DNA of 40,445 nt from Bacteroidales bacterium (GCA_003565735.1 PXBB01000102.1:1-40445); one strand, 5' to 3'. Positions 1 to 9,458 are shown, numbered from the stretch's first letter. Notes: generated by a model from the sequence alone, not told the origin. Translations and numbers: made by a program.

Positions 1-95
1 TATGCAATGATTTATAAAATCTGTCATGGGTAGTTCCGTTGTAAACGGAACGAAAAGGAATCTGTTATTTGTACACGGATATTATTTTATTCAAC

Positions 96-120
96 GTTCT
101 TTTTGCTTGACAAAAAGAAC
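96..120. repeat. Perfect 10-bp inverted repeat (GTTCTTTTTG-cttga-CAAAAAGAAC); left member of a repeat family also found at ~4390
   Basis: Read directly: gttctttttg 96-105, cttga 106-110, caaaaagaac 111-120. Confidence 0.75.
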
Positions 121-268
121 CAAAAAGTCAAGGCTCCGTCCTTATTTGCTATAAACTGCGGTTTTCATTACGAACGCAACCAAAGCCGTTTCGGCTGCAA
201 ATTGTTTCAGGTTTTTTATTTTTATATGTTGTGCAGCCTCACTCGTTGGTTGCTTCGAGGCAAGGTTT

Positions 269-326
269 CAGCGTTTAGCGTTCTGTGTTCAGCGTTCGGG
301 GTTCGGTGTTAGGCGTTCGGGGTTTT
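269..326. repeat. Degenerate tandem G/T-rich repeat (variants of agcgttcggggttcggtgtt)
   Basis: Repeated gcgtt/gttcgg words: cagcgtttagcgttctgtgttcagcgttcggggttcggtgttaggcgttcggggtt. Confidence 0.6.
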
Positions 327-413
327 GGAAAAAAAAAGAAAGAAAGCGTTTGAGTTTGGGGAAGAGAGTAGGTTTTTTTGCAGGGGTAATGAAAACCTTG
401 TTTATGAACGCAA

Positions 414-450
414 ATCAGGGCGATGCCGGGGGAAAGCTCTTCGCCGGCGG
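414..450. repeat. Left copy of a ~35-nt repeat (atcagggcgatgccgggggaaagctcttcgccggcgg) with a GGCGA/TCGCC stem
   Basis: About 32/35 identical to 4439-4475 (atcagggcgatgcagggggaatgcgcttcgccggcag). Confidence 0.7.
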
Positions 451-813
451 TTTTGTGTCATTTCCATACAGTACCCGTGTCACTTCATACGAAATAAAAA
501 ATCGCAATTAAATCGCACTTTTCATTTTTATCTGGCGGTAATGAAATATAATATTTGAATATTTACTGCTTGTATAACCCTCTCTCATTGCCGCTCTTGT
601 CCTTATAAAACGCAACTTCGTCTGTGGTTTTTCGAAGTGCAGAAAATTATTTTTTTTAATTTTTTTTAAAGAAAGTGCTTGTTTATTTAAAAAATTATCG
701 TATTTTTGGTGTTAAATTGGTTAATTTGTGTTTTATAACTACCTATGAAAAAATACACATCCCCATATTTAAAAACGTCCCATACCCCCCGACACCTCCG
801 TAGCCCGCTATTT

Positions 814-850
<37 letters not shown>

Positions 851-941
851 AGCTACCGTAAGTGCCGAACTTCTATTATTTATCTGTCGTATTTTAAAAA
901 CTTATTGTTTTGGCTGGGGAAAAATAAATTCATAGAACCTC

Positions 942-1007
942 AGCTGCTTTCTTAGTAAAGTACTAAATTTACTAAAGTAAAAACCTAAGGAGAGCAGCTT
1001 TTTTTTT
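942..1007 (+). terminator. Terminator- or attenuator-like long hairpin followed by a T9 tract
   Basis: AGCTGCT (942-948) and CTTAG (951-955) pair with CTAAG (985-989) and AGCAGCT (993-999), followed by t999-1007. Confidence 0.6.
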
Positions 1008-1051
1008 AAAGATAAATAAAATATTGAATATTTGTATTAAAATTTTTAATT

Positions 1052-1837
1052 ATGACAACAACCAAATTCACTTTTACAAGGGTTTTATTTTTTTCATTCT
1101 TTTTCTTGTTGGCTTTCTCATTCTGCAGCAAAGACGAAGGAAAAGACCCTTCGCCACCACCGGCAAACGGCGACAATGGTAGCGGTGGTACAGAAAACCT
1201 TACCGTAACCGATAGGGAGGGCAATGTTTATGAAGCCGTACAAATAGGGAATCAGATATGGATGGCCGAAAACCTGAACGTGCAGGAACACACTTACGGT
1301 GCAAGTACATGCCCAAGAGTTGCGGGTTTTACGCCAAGCCACATTTTAAACTATGATATTTTTTGTTCAATGTATGGCCGCCTGTACAGTTTTCATGCCA
1401 TAGTTGATGGAGCAAACCTCAATATTCATTACAGGGTTCAGGGACTTTGCCCCGACGGCTGGTATATCCCAAGGGATGACGATTGGTTAGAACTTGAAAT
1501 GTTTCTTGGTATGTCGGAAGAGAAAGCCAACAAAATTGCTGAAGAACGTGGTACCAATGAAGGCCGCATGCTTAAATCCGAAAGCCTTTGGCATAACAAC
1601 GGTAAAGGAACCAACGACTTTGGGTTTAATGTTTTACCGGGTGGATCGCATTTAAGCATTATACTTCCAAATAATGATTTCGCTAAGAGATCATTCTTTT
1701 GGACATCACGAACCTCTTTAGATAATGCTTACTCACGCTCTTTCTCTTACGACAGCGATAAAATTCATAGAGGGATAAGTAATCAAGGATTATTACAGTT
1801 TCTGCGTTGCATAAAAGACCCGGACGATGTGGAATAA
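1052..1837 (+). CDS. FISUMP-domain lipoprotein
   Basis: Signal peptide with lipobox-like FSFCSKDEG; FISUMP hallmarks: DREGNVYEAVQIGNQIWMAENLNV, LCPDGWYIPRDDDWLELE, GFNVLPGG, LRCIKD. Confidence 0.85.
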   Translation: MTTTKFTFTRVLFFSFFFLLAFSFCSKDEGKDPSPPPANGDNGSGGTENLTVTDREGNVYEAVQIGNQIWMAENLNVQEHTYGASTCPRVAGFTPSHILNYDIFCSMYGRLYSFHAIVDGANLNIHYRVQGLCPDGWYIPRDDDWLELEMFLGMSEEKANKIAEERGTNEGRMLKSESLWHNNGKGTNDFGFNVLPGGSHLSIILPNNDFAKRSFFWTSRTSLDNAYSRSFSYDSDKIHRGISNQGLLQFLRCIKDPDDVE

Positions 1838-1872
1838 CTAAAACTTATTTTTAAACTTTAAATTTTAAATCT

Positions 1873-2640
1873 ATGTATATCAACAAATATTTTACAGGCA
1901 TTGCACTACTAATTTTTATCTTAGCTTATACGGGCTGTGGTAAAAACGACGATACCAGTAAAACAAACAATAATAATAACGAGATTATAATACCCGACTG
2001 CGGCACGCTTACCGATATTGACGGCAACACTTATCAAACTGTTGTTATCGGCAATCTGTGCTGGATGCGCGAAAACCTTAAAACCACCAAGTTCAACGAT
2101 GGGACGTCCCTGTCCGAAATCACAGATGATGAAGATTGGTTGGAAGCCGTTTCAAGTTACGACACTCCCGCCTATTGTTGGTACAATAACGACTTCAACA
2201 ATTACGGCAAAATTTACGGTGCTTTGTACAATTTGACAGCTATCAGAAATGATAAGCTATGCCCGCAAGGCTGGCATGTTCCTGATAATGAAGATTGGTA
2301 TGCGATGTTTCAGACACTGGCGGCTCAAGGACACAGCTACCCCCCCTCCGAAACACCTTTTAAAGTGGCCAAAGCGCTGGCCGACAATACACGTTGGCAA
2401 AAATCAAAAGCACTGGGTGCTGTTGGCAACGACCTCAGTGCTAATAACAAAAGCGGCTTCTCTGCCCTGCCCGGCGGCTACAGAAACGCAGATGGTGCTT
2501 TTTTTCAGGAAGGCAAAAGCACAAGGTTTTGGGCAAACCAACACGGAAGTATTAGCAGTTGGATTGTAGCTTTTAACGAAAAATCCCCATTCTATAATAT
2601 CACACACAGCGCTTATGTACGCTGTGTCAAAAGCAATTAA
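1873..2640 (+). CDS. FISUMP-domain lipoprotein
   Basis: Lipobox-like AYTGCGKNDD; DIDGNTYQTVVIGNLCWMRENLKT, LCPQGWHVPDNEDWYAMF, GFSALPGGYRN, VRCVKSN. Confidence 0.85.
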   Translation: MYINKYFTGIALLIFILAYTGCGKNDDTSKTNNNNNEIIIPDCGTLTDIDGNTYQTVVIGNLCWMRENLKTTKFNDGTSLSEITDDEDWLEAVSSYDTPAYCWYNNDFNNYGKIYGALYNLTAIRNDKLCPQGWHVPDNEDWYAMFQTLAAQGHSYPPSETPFKVAKALADNTRWQKSKALGAVGNDLSANNKSGFSALPGGYRNADGAFFQEGKSTRFWANQHGSISSWIVAFNEKSPFYNITHSAYVRCVKSN

Positions 2641-2687
2641 TAGCATGTAAGCTTATCATTTGTTTAAAACCTTTTAAAAATCACAAA

Positions 2688-4382
2688 ATGAAAATATCCA
2701 TTGTAAAAATTATCCTGTTTATAAGCCTTACTCCTGTGCTTGTGTTCGGGCAGAAGGATAGCCTGCGCATGTCTTTTACGGCTTTAAGCGGCGGGCAGCA
2801 TATAGCCCTTGACAGTGTTTTTATTGAAAACCTCTCGCAAGGGGGCGACACCCTGTTGGCAGCGCCGGATACGGTGCTGTGGCTCTTCTGGGAAAGCAGC
2901 GGCATGCCTGATGCTGCCACTAAAGACTTGCAGGCGCAGGTCTATCCCAATCCTTTTGCGGGCAGCACCAAACTGACCGTGTTTTTACCCCGTGAAAGCC
3001 CGATAAACATCACGGCTTACGATATGCTGGGACGCGTCAAAGCTGATTACACGCAGCGACACAGTGCCGGTGTGCACAGCTTCACCTTTGTGGGTGGCAG
3101 CGCACAGGCTTACCTGCTGGCCGTGCATAACGAAGACCAACGACAGGTGTTTAAAGTGCTGCAAAAAGGCCGTAGTACAGAGCGCCCGGGCATCAGCTAT
3201 ATGCAGGAAGTACCTGCTGTGGCAAGTGTGCAGGCAGTCAAAAAATCAAAGGCTGTATTTCCCTGGTCTCCCGGCGATGCACTCCATATCACAGGCTTTG
3301 CCACCTTGCCGGTAAGCGGCCCTAATGCCGATACCATCATCCTCAGCCCCTATGCCGATACCTTGCTGACATTTGTCTTCCCGCACGAGGTGCTGCCTTC
3401 AGTGATCACGGCACCTGTCACCAATATTACTTTCTACACGGCAGAGGGTGGTGGCACCGTTACCGATACCGGCAGCGCTACCGTTACCGTCAGAGGCATC
3501 TGCTGGAGTATGCAACCCAATCCTACCATTGCCGACAATCATACCGTGGACAGTGCCGGTTTGGGCAATTTTATCAGCTTTATCACTGGACTGGCTTCCG
3601 GCGTCTCGTATTATGTAAGAGCTTACGCCACCAACCAATACGGGACGGCTTACGGCAACGAAGTTGTATTTGCAACGCTTGCCGTGCCATGTGGACTACC
3701 TTTTACTGACCCCCGCGACGGCAATATCTACAACACTGTGATGCTGGGTGACCAATGCTGGATGAGCGAAAGCCTCAGATACCTGCCGGCGGTTTTTCCG
3801 GGCAACAGTGTATCAGAAACACAACCACGCTATTATGTGTACGGCTATATGGGCATCGATACGGCACAGGCTAAACTGCATACTGTTAACCACGGTTATC
3901 CAATTGGCGCATTGAACATGTACCACACTTACGGGGTTATGTATAACTGGCCTGCTGTTATGCAGGGCGACAGCTCAAGTAACAGTATCCCCAGCGGCGT
4001 GCAGGGCGTATGCCCCCCAGGATGGCATGTGCCCAGCGACAATCAATGGCTGCAACTGGAATCTTTTTTAGGAACAACTCCGGGGGCCAAACTGGCCGGC
4101 GGCGACAGCTTGTGGGGATCCGGAAGCATTATTGCCAGTTTTCCTGATTTTGGCAGCTCCGGTTTTAATGCTTTGCCGGGTGGAAGGTTAGAACTCCATG
4201 CTCCAGGGATATATTTTGGCGGACGAGGCACTTTTTCTAATTTTGCAACTGCTACTGATTATAATTGCCCGTATAATGCCTTTTACATTAGAGCAATAAT
4301 TTCACACAGCACAACTGGAAGTATCTCTAATGCATGTTTCCCATATCTTGCAGGTATTTACCTGCGCTGTGTGCAAGATTAG
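2688..4382 (+). CDS. Secreted FISUMP-domain protein with an N-terminal T9SS type A-like sorting-domain segment and a fibronectin-type-III-like region
   Basis: Signal peptide; VYPNPFAGSTKLTVFLP...ITAYDMLGRV...AGVHSFTF near residue 85; GICWS...VSYYVRAYATNQYGTAYGNEVVF; C-terminal DPRDGNIYNTVMLGDQCWMSESL...CPPGWHVPSDNQWLQLE...GFNALPGG. Confidence 0.85.
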   Translation: MKISIVKIILFISLTPVLVFGQKDSLRMSFTALSGGQHIALDSVFIENLSQGGDTLLAAPDTVLWLFWESSGMPDAATKDLQAQVYPNPFAGSTKLTVFLPRESPINITAYDMLGRVKADYTQRHSAGVHSFTFVGGSAQAYLLAVHNEDQRQVFKVLQKGRSTERPGISYMQEVPAVASVQAVKKSKAVFPWSPGDALHITGFATLPVSGPNADTIILSPYADTLLTFVFPHEVLPSVITAPVTNITFYTAEGGGTVTDTGSATVTVRGICWSMQPNPTIADNHTVDSAGLGNFISFITGLASGVSYYVRAYATNQYGTAYGNEVVFATLAVPCGLPFTDPRDGNIYNTVMLGDQCWMSESLRYLPAVFPGNSVSETQPRYYVYGYMGIDTAQAKLHTVNHGYPIGALNMYHTYGVMYNWPAVMQGDSSSNSIPSGVQGVCPPGWHVPSDNQWLQLESFLGTTPGAKLAGGDSLWGSGSIIASFPDFGSSGFNALPGGRLELHAPGIYFGGRGTFSNFATATDYNCPYNAFYIRAIISHSTTGSISNACFPYLAGIYLRCVQD

Positions 4383-4389
4383 GTTTTTC

Positions 4390-4475
4390 CGTTCTTTTTG
4401 CTTGATAGAACCAAACCTGCCTACCGGCCAGACTGGATATCAGGGCGATGCAGGGGGAATGCGCTTCGCCGGCAG
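4390..4475. repeat. Right, degenerate copy of the repeat pair seen at 95-120 and 414-450
   Basis: cgttctttttgcttga 4390-4405 is identical to 95-110; 4439-4475 is about 90% identical to 414-450. Confidence 0.65.
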
Positions 4476-4699
4476 AAGAAAAGACTTTTAGCTGGCTTGC
4501 AGTATGTAGAGAAGTGCGGGCAGGTGGGTTACTATTGAACTATTGCAAAAGTATTAGGTAGAATTAAAAAAATTAGTATCGTGTTTAGCAGCACCTCAAA
4601 ATTCATAGTGAGTGCCACAGTGAGCCAGTCGAACTGCACAGTCGAACTAAAAGAAATGGCCGCTAAGAAAAACTATTAACACAAACCATCCAATTTGTT

Positions 4700-4707
4700 T
4701 ACTTTTG
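4700..4707 (+). promoter_or_regulatory. Candidate Bacteroidetes -7 box (TACTTTTG, matching TAnnTTTG) upstream of porQ
   Basis: Motif match only; no clear -33 TTTG at the usual spacing. Confidence 0.3.
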
Positions 4708-4793
4708 CAGTGACATAAGTTTTCACAACAAAAAACAAGCTGCAATAATAAAATATCACATAAACCGTTTAAAAATAGTTAAACCAGCAAAAG

Positions 4794-5846
4794 GTGAATA
4801 AAACAAGCATATACATTTTATTGATAATTTTTGCATTTTCAAAGTCTTCACTTGCTCAATTGGGAGGGCAGGACACTTATCGTTTTTTGAATTTATCAAA
4901 CAGTACCCGCATAGCATCTTTGGGGGGTTCGGGTTTAGCCATAAAAGACAATGATATCAGCTTAGCGCTTTTCAATCCATCACTGATAAACCCCGGCATG
5001 AGCAACCACCTCAGTTTAAGTTTTATCGACTACTTTGCAGGCATCAATTATGGCTATGCCACATACGCTAAAACCTATGAGAATTATGGCAGCTTTGCAG
5101 GCAGCATACAGTATATCAACTATGGCAGCTTTATCGAAGCAGACGAAACCGGCGAAAAGCTGGGCACTTTTTCGGCTGGAGAATTTGCATTTGTCGTGGG
5201 ATGGGGCAGGCAGTTAGATTCCGCTTTCAGCATCGGTGCTAATTTAAAAAATATATACTCCAGTTTATACACGTACAATTCATATGGTTTGGCTGTAGAT
5301 GTTTCGGGAACATACCACAATGCCCAAAATGATTTTACAGCTTCATTGATTTTTAAAAATATCGGCAGACAAATTTCTTACTACAGACCAGGCGAAAGGG
5401 AAACATTACCTTTTGAAATTCAGCTAAGTATTTCCAAAAAGTTAGAAAATGCCCCACTGCGTTTTATCGTCGTGGCCGACAATCTGCAACAATACGATTT
5501 AACCTATGAAGAACCTTTTGCCTCAAAACCCTCAACAGACCCTTTAACAGGCGAACCTATTGAAGAAAGTAAAGTCAAAGAGCACTTAGATAAGTTTTTC
5601 AGGCATATAGTTGCAGGTGTTGAATTTACCCCAACGCAAAACATAGCACTTTCCTTAGGTTACAACTACCGGAAAAGCCAGGAAATGCGTTTATCAACAC
5701 GCACAGCCACAGTTGGTTTTTCCTGGGGCATCCATATTAACGTATCGCGCTTTCGGTTCGGCTATGCCCGCTCTGCTTTTCACCTGGCAGGTTCCCCTAA
5801 CCACATAACCATAACAACCAACCTCTCCGATTTTGTAAGCAAATAA
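4794..5846 (+). CDS. porQ: Type IX secretion system protein PorQ-like
   Basis: Signal peptide then QLGGQDTYRFLNLSNSTRIASLGGSGLAI, a PorQ-like start; outer-membrane barrel character; GTG start in the ORF track. Confidence 0.8.
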   Translation: MNKTSIYILLIIFAFSKSSLAQLGGQDTYRFLNLSNSTRIASLGGSGLAIKDNDISLALFNPSLINPGMSNHLSLSFIDYFAGINYGYATYAKTYENYGSFAGSIQYINYGSFIEADETGEKLGTFSAGEFAFVVGWGRQLDSAFSIGANLKNIYSSLYTYNSYGLAVDVSGTYHNAQNDFTASLIFKNIGRQISYYRPGERETLPFEIQLSISKKLENAPLRFIVVADNLQQYDLTYEEPFASKPSTDPLTGEPIEESKVKEHLDKFFRHIVAGVEFTPTQNIALSLGYNYRKSQEMRLSTRTATVGFSWGIHINVSRFRFGYARSAFHLAGSPNHITITTNLSDFVSK

Positions 5847-5869
5847 AAAATCATACTTACAAAGTTTAG

Positions 5870-5877
5870 TATCTTTG
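5870..5877 (+). promoter_or_regulatory. Candidate -7 box (TATCTTTG) upstream of the nucleoside kinase gene
   Basis: Matches TAnnTTTG about 95 nt upstream of the ATG at 5973. Confidence 0.35.
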
Positions 5878-5972
5878 CTCTGTTTAATAAATCATTAAAA
5901 AGAACATGGTGAGCATGGCTAACAGGCCGAAGCTTGTTTTTGCTGTCATAGCTACCATTAAAAGACAAAAAT

Positions 5973-7628
5973 ATGATAGAAGTATTGATACAAAACAACC
6001 ATAAAAAAGTAAAAGTTAAGCAAGGGACAGATTTGCTATCAATAGCAAAAAAATTTTACAATCTATCCGAATTGCCGGTACTTGGCGCAATGGTTAACAA
6101 TAAACTGAAAGAGTTAAGTTTTAAGGTTTACGAACCCCACATCATCAACTTTATTGATATCACAAATCTCAATGGCAAACGAATGTACCTGAGGGCACTA
6201 TCTTTTGTATTTTACAAAGCTGTTTTAGAACTGTACCCCAAAGCATTTGTTCGTATTGAACACTCTGTTTCGAAAGGCTCATATTGCGAGATTGAAAACA
6301 TTGGGCGTATTACTGAAGCCAAAATAAAATCCATACGCTCTAAAATGTGCACAATAATTGAAAATGACCTCGCTTTTGAAAGACAAAAAGTACTGACAGA
6401 AGAAGCCATAAAGCTTTTTGAAAAAAATAATCTTAAAGACAAGGCTTTGCTTTTTAAAACCCGCAATAAAATTTACACCTCAGTATATAAGCTGGGCGAT
6501 ACGATTAATTACTTTTTTGGTTATTTGGTACCCTCTACGGGCTACCTAAAAGTATTTGATATAGCAAAATATAATGATGGCATATTACTGATATTACCTG
6601 CATCGCAGAATCCCGAAGCGCTTGAAAAAATAGAAAAGCAACCCAAACTTTTTAATATATTTCGAGAACACAAAAGCTGGATAAAAATTCTTGAAGTGCC
6701 CTATATTGGTAAGCTTAACAAAGCTGTTTATAATGGCAGTGCATCTAATTTCATAAAAGTATCTGAAGCATTACACGAGAAAAAAATTGCAAGCATTGCC
6801 GACATGATATATAAGAGAAAAGACAGCACCTCTCTGGTAATGGTTTCAGGGCCTACATCATCCGGCAAAACCACTTTCAGTAAGCGACTGGGAGTTCAGC
6901 TAAGGGTATTGGGCTTAAAATCTTTCCCCTTGTCTCTCGACAATTTTTTTCTAAACAGAGAACAAACGCCTAAAGACGAAAAGGGAAACTATAATTTTGA
7001 AACTATTGATGCTATCGACGTCAAACTATTCAACAAAGTATTGTTGGATTTGATATCCGGCAAAGGTGTACATTTGCCAAAGTTTAGCTTTGCAACCGGT
7101 CAGAAAACGTATGAAGAAGAAAAAACCATACTGCCCAAAGGCTGCCTGATAATAGTGGAGGGCATACATGCTCTGAACCCGTTATTAACACCCAAAATCG
7201 ATAAAAGTCAGAAGTTTAAAATATTTATCTCAGCCCTCACGCAAATATCAATAGATGCACAAAACCCCATACCCTCAACAGACAACAGGCTTATCAGGCG
7301 TATAGTTCGCGATTACCAGTTCAGGGGTTATTCTGCTTTAGATACCATAAGGAGGTGGCCAAGTGTGAAGCAGGGCGAAGAAAAATACATTTTCCCTTTC
7401 CAGGAAGAAGCTGATGTGATGTTTAACTCAGCTCTTCTTTACGAACTGGCTGTTTTAAAAATCTTTGCCGAACCTATCATAAGAGAAGTTCCTGAAAATG
7501 TTGCAGAATATGCCGAAGCCATCAGGTTGCTGAAGTTTTTATCGTATTTTGTTCCCGTACGCTCTAAGCATATTCCTTACAACTCCATTTTAAGAGAATT
7601 TCTCGGTGGCAGCAGTTTCAGATACTAA
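5973..7628 (+). CDS. Nucleoside kinase (uridine kinase/phosphoribulokinase family with an N-terminal TGS/ThrRS-like region)
   Basis: P-loop GPTSSGKTTFSKRLGVQL; SLDNFFLNREQTPKDEKGNYNFETIDAID; VEGIHALNP; RRIVRDYQFRGYSALDTI. Confidence 0.85.
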   Translation: MIEVLIQNNHKKVKVKQGTDLLSIAKKFYNLSELPVLGAMVNNKLKELSFKVYEPHIINFIDITNLNGKRMYLRALSFVFYKAVLELYPKAFVRIEHSVSKGSYCEIENIGRITEAKIKSIRSKMCTIIENDLAFERQKVLTEEAIKLFEKNNLKDKALLFKTRNKIYTSVYKLGDTINYFFGYLVPSTGYLKVFDIAKYNDGILLILPASQNPEALEKIEKQPKLFNIFREHKSWIKILEVPYIGKLNKAVYNGSASNFIKVSEALHEKKIASIADMIYKRKDSTSLVMVSGPTSSGKTTFSKRLGVQLRVLGLKSFPLSLDNFFLNREQTPKDEKGNYNFETIDAIDVKLFNKVLLDLISGKGVHLPKFSFATGQKTYEEEKTILPKGCLIIVEGIHALNPLLTPKIDKSQKFKIFISALTQISIDAQNPIPSTDNRLIRRIVRDYQFRGYSALDTIRRWPSVKQGEEKYIFPFQEEADVMFNSALLYELAVLKIFAEPIIREVPENVAEYAEAIRLLKFLSYFVPVRSKHIPYNSILREFLGGSSFRY

Positions 7629-7673
7629 GCCGCTTTTGAAAGTGTGCTTTATAATGGTAAAAAAAGAAATGCC

Positions 7674-8588
7674 ATGTTTATTGTAAAACATATTTTTACA
7701 AATCGCAACACCATCATGTTGCTGGCTCTTTTTTTAGGGCTGTTTGCAGGTGGTCCGGCCAAAGATATTGAGTTCTTATCAATGCCTGTCCTGTCGTTTA
7801 TGATGATAGTCTCTCTGGTCTTTTTTGATTTTAAAATTTTTCGTTCTTCCAAAAAAGTCTGGCCATATCTTTTTTCAGGCATTTTCTTTAATTATATTTT
7901 ATCAGGCCTTATTCTTATGGGGCTTGTTTACTTTTTAATGCCTTATCAGCGTGACATTTTCCTTGGCTTTTTGTTTATTATTTTTGCCCCTCCGGGTGTT
8001 GTTATTGTGCCCTTTGCCACCATTTTCAAAGGGCATATAGACTACGCAACAACCGGTGTTTTAGGGGGGTACCTGATTTTGTTGATTATCTTTCCTTTAC
8101 TGATGTTCTTTATTGAAGGGAGTTATAATGTGTCTTTGATTTGGGATATCATTAAAATCCTCCTGGCTTTGGTTATTATCCCACTCATCATATCCCGTTT
8201 TTTGAGGCATCAAAAAACATATCGGTTTGTATCCAATTACCGTGGCCCTCTTATTAATTGGAGCTTCTTCATCATTATTTACATTGTCATAGGAATCAAC
8301 AGATCACTATTTATTAACGACATTGGAAGCTTGCTGTGGCCGGTTATCGTTTTATGTATATTTTTATTTGGCTTTACATACCTTCTGGACAAGGTATTAA
8401 AAAAGATGAAGTTTGATGTCGCCATGAGGCGCAGTCAAATTTTAATGTTTGCCGTGAAAAACAATGGCTTTTCTGCGGTGGTATCCTTAAACCTTATTGG
8501 GGCCCAGGCAGCTATACCATCAGCTGCCTTGAGCATTGTTTTACTCTTATACCTTATTTATTTTTCTTTCGTACACAAAACTGCCTAA
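7674..8588 (+). CDS. Polytopic membrane protein, possibly a bile acid:sodium symporter (BASS)-like transporter
   Basis: Many hydrophobic segments; the ORF opens at 7644 (GTG) but ATG 7674 (MFIVKHIF) looks more likely; family call is by resemblance only. Confidence 0.5.
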   Translation: MFIVKHIFTNRNTIMLLALFLGLFAGGPAKDIEFLSMPVLSFMMIVSLVFFDFKIFRSSKKVWPYLFSGIFFNYILSGLILMGLVYFLMPYQRDIFLGFLFIIFAPPGVVIVPFATIFKGHIDYATTGVLGGYLILLIIFPLLMFFIEGSYNVSLIWDIIKILLALVIIPLIISRFLRHQKTYRFVSNYRGPLINWSFFIIIYIVIGINRSLFINDIGSLLWPVIVLCIFLFGFTYLLDKVLKKMKFDVAMRRSQILMFAVKNNGFSAVVSLNLIGAQAAIPSAALSIVLLLYLIYFSFVHKTA

Positions 8589-8639
8589 AAGCCAAATAGC
8601 AGGTACAGAGGGAGGCTTGGTTTTAAAGCATAAACTGTA

Positions 8640-9224
8640 CTAAACACTAATAGCTACGTTATTCTCTTTAATAAGTTTTCGTAGATTTATCAGAGCGTAT
8701 CTCATCCTACCTAAAGCAGTATTGATACTGACATCGGTTTGCTCTGCAATTTCCTTAAAACTCATTTCTGAATAATGACGCATTTTAAGAACTTCTTTTT
8801 GCTCGGGAGGTAAATAATCAATAAGTCTTTTAATATCCTTGTGTATTTGTTGTGTTATCAATTTTGACTCAACACATTCGTCAAACACTTTAAAATTATC
8901 ATAAGCATCGCTATCATCTGAGTTTTCTGCTAAAGGCAAACGCTTAGACTTTCGGAAATGATCAATTATAAGGTTGTGAGCTATGCGGTTTACCCAGGGT
9001 AAAAACTTACCCTCATCTCTGTAAGCCCCCGCCTTTAATGTATTAATAACCTTAATAAAAGTATCCTGAAAAATATCTTCAGCAAGATGTTTTTCTTTAA
9101 CTATAAGAAAAATATAGGTAAATACCTTTCTTTTATAACGTAAAATAAGCTTTTGTAAACAAGTTTCATTACCGGCTATATATCTGGCAATTAACTCTTT
9201 ATCGCTTGGCGCTTGAGTTTTCAT
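8640..9224 (-). CDS. RNA polymerase ECF-type sigma-70 factor
   Basis: Region 2: AEDIFQDTFIKVINTL...FLPWVNRIAHNLIIDHFRK; region 4: LPPEQKEVLKMRHYSEMSFKEIAEQTDVSINTALGRMRYALINLRK. Confidence 0.92.
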   Translation of the reverse strand: MKTQAPSDKELIARYIAGNETCLQKLILRYKRKVFTYIFLIVKEKHLAEDIFQDTFIKVINTLKAGAYRDEGKFLPWVNRIAHNLIIDHFRKSKRLPLAENSDDSDAYDNFKVFDECVESKLITQQIHKDIKRLIDYLPPEQKEVLKMRHYSEMSFKEIAEQTDVSINTALGRMRYALINLRKLIKENNVAISV

Positions 9225-9307
9225 AATGTACCATTTTATTGATTAATAAAAGGTATATTTTTTGCCGATAATGCGTCTCCTATTTTTGGTTTTAATTAAT
9301 TTTAATA

Positions 9308-9338
9308 CAAATATACAATACAAATTTAGACCATGCAA
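9308..9338 (-). promoter_or_regulatory. Candidate promoter of the ECF sigma gene (TTG - 20 nt - TATATTTG)
   Basis: Reverse complement of 9308-9315 is TATATTTG (perfect TAnnTTTG); CAA at 9336-9338 gives a TTG 20 nt upstream. Confidence 0.5.
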
Positions 9339-9450
9339 GTTTTTTTTATATTTTTTTTTGAAAAATATTCTTCAAGAACTTCAGCAAACTATTTCTGGTA
9401 GTTGTAATCGGGCTTTCAAAATTTATGCTTTCAAAAAAGTAAATTTTATT

Positions 9451-9458
9451 TAGATTTG
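9451..9458 (+). promoter_or_regulatory. Candidate -7 box (TAGATTTG) of the S9 peptidase gene
   Basis: Matches TAnnTTTG; overlaps the ORF-track start at 9456, so favours ATG 9486 as the true start. Confidence 0.4.

Noticed and set aside
103-558. Small ORFs 103..312 and 325..558 upstream of the FISUMP genes
   Set aside because: They lie in repeat-like, low-complexity DNA (hairpin, tandem gcgttcggg words); the translations lack domain or signal features. Treated as non-coding.
1006-2646. Antisense and out-of-frame ORFs overlapping the FISUMP genes
   Set aside because: The overlapping frames encode clear FISUMP domains; these short ORFs lack independent support. The same applies to the other short antisense ORFs across the window, e.g. 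10272..10616, 30593..30793 and 33674..34108.
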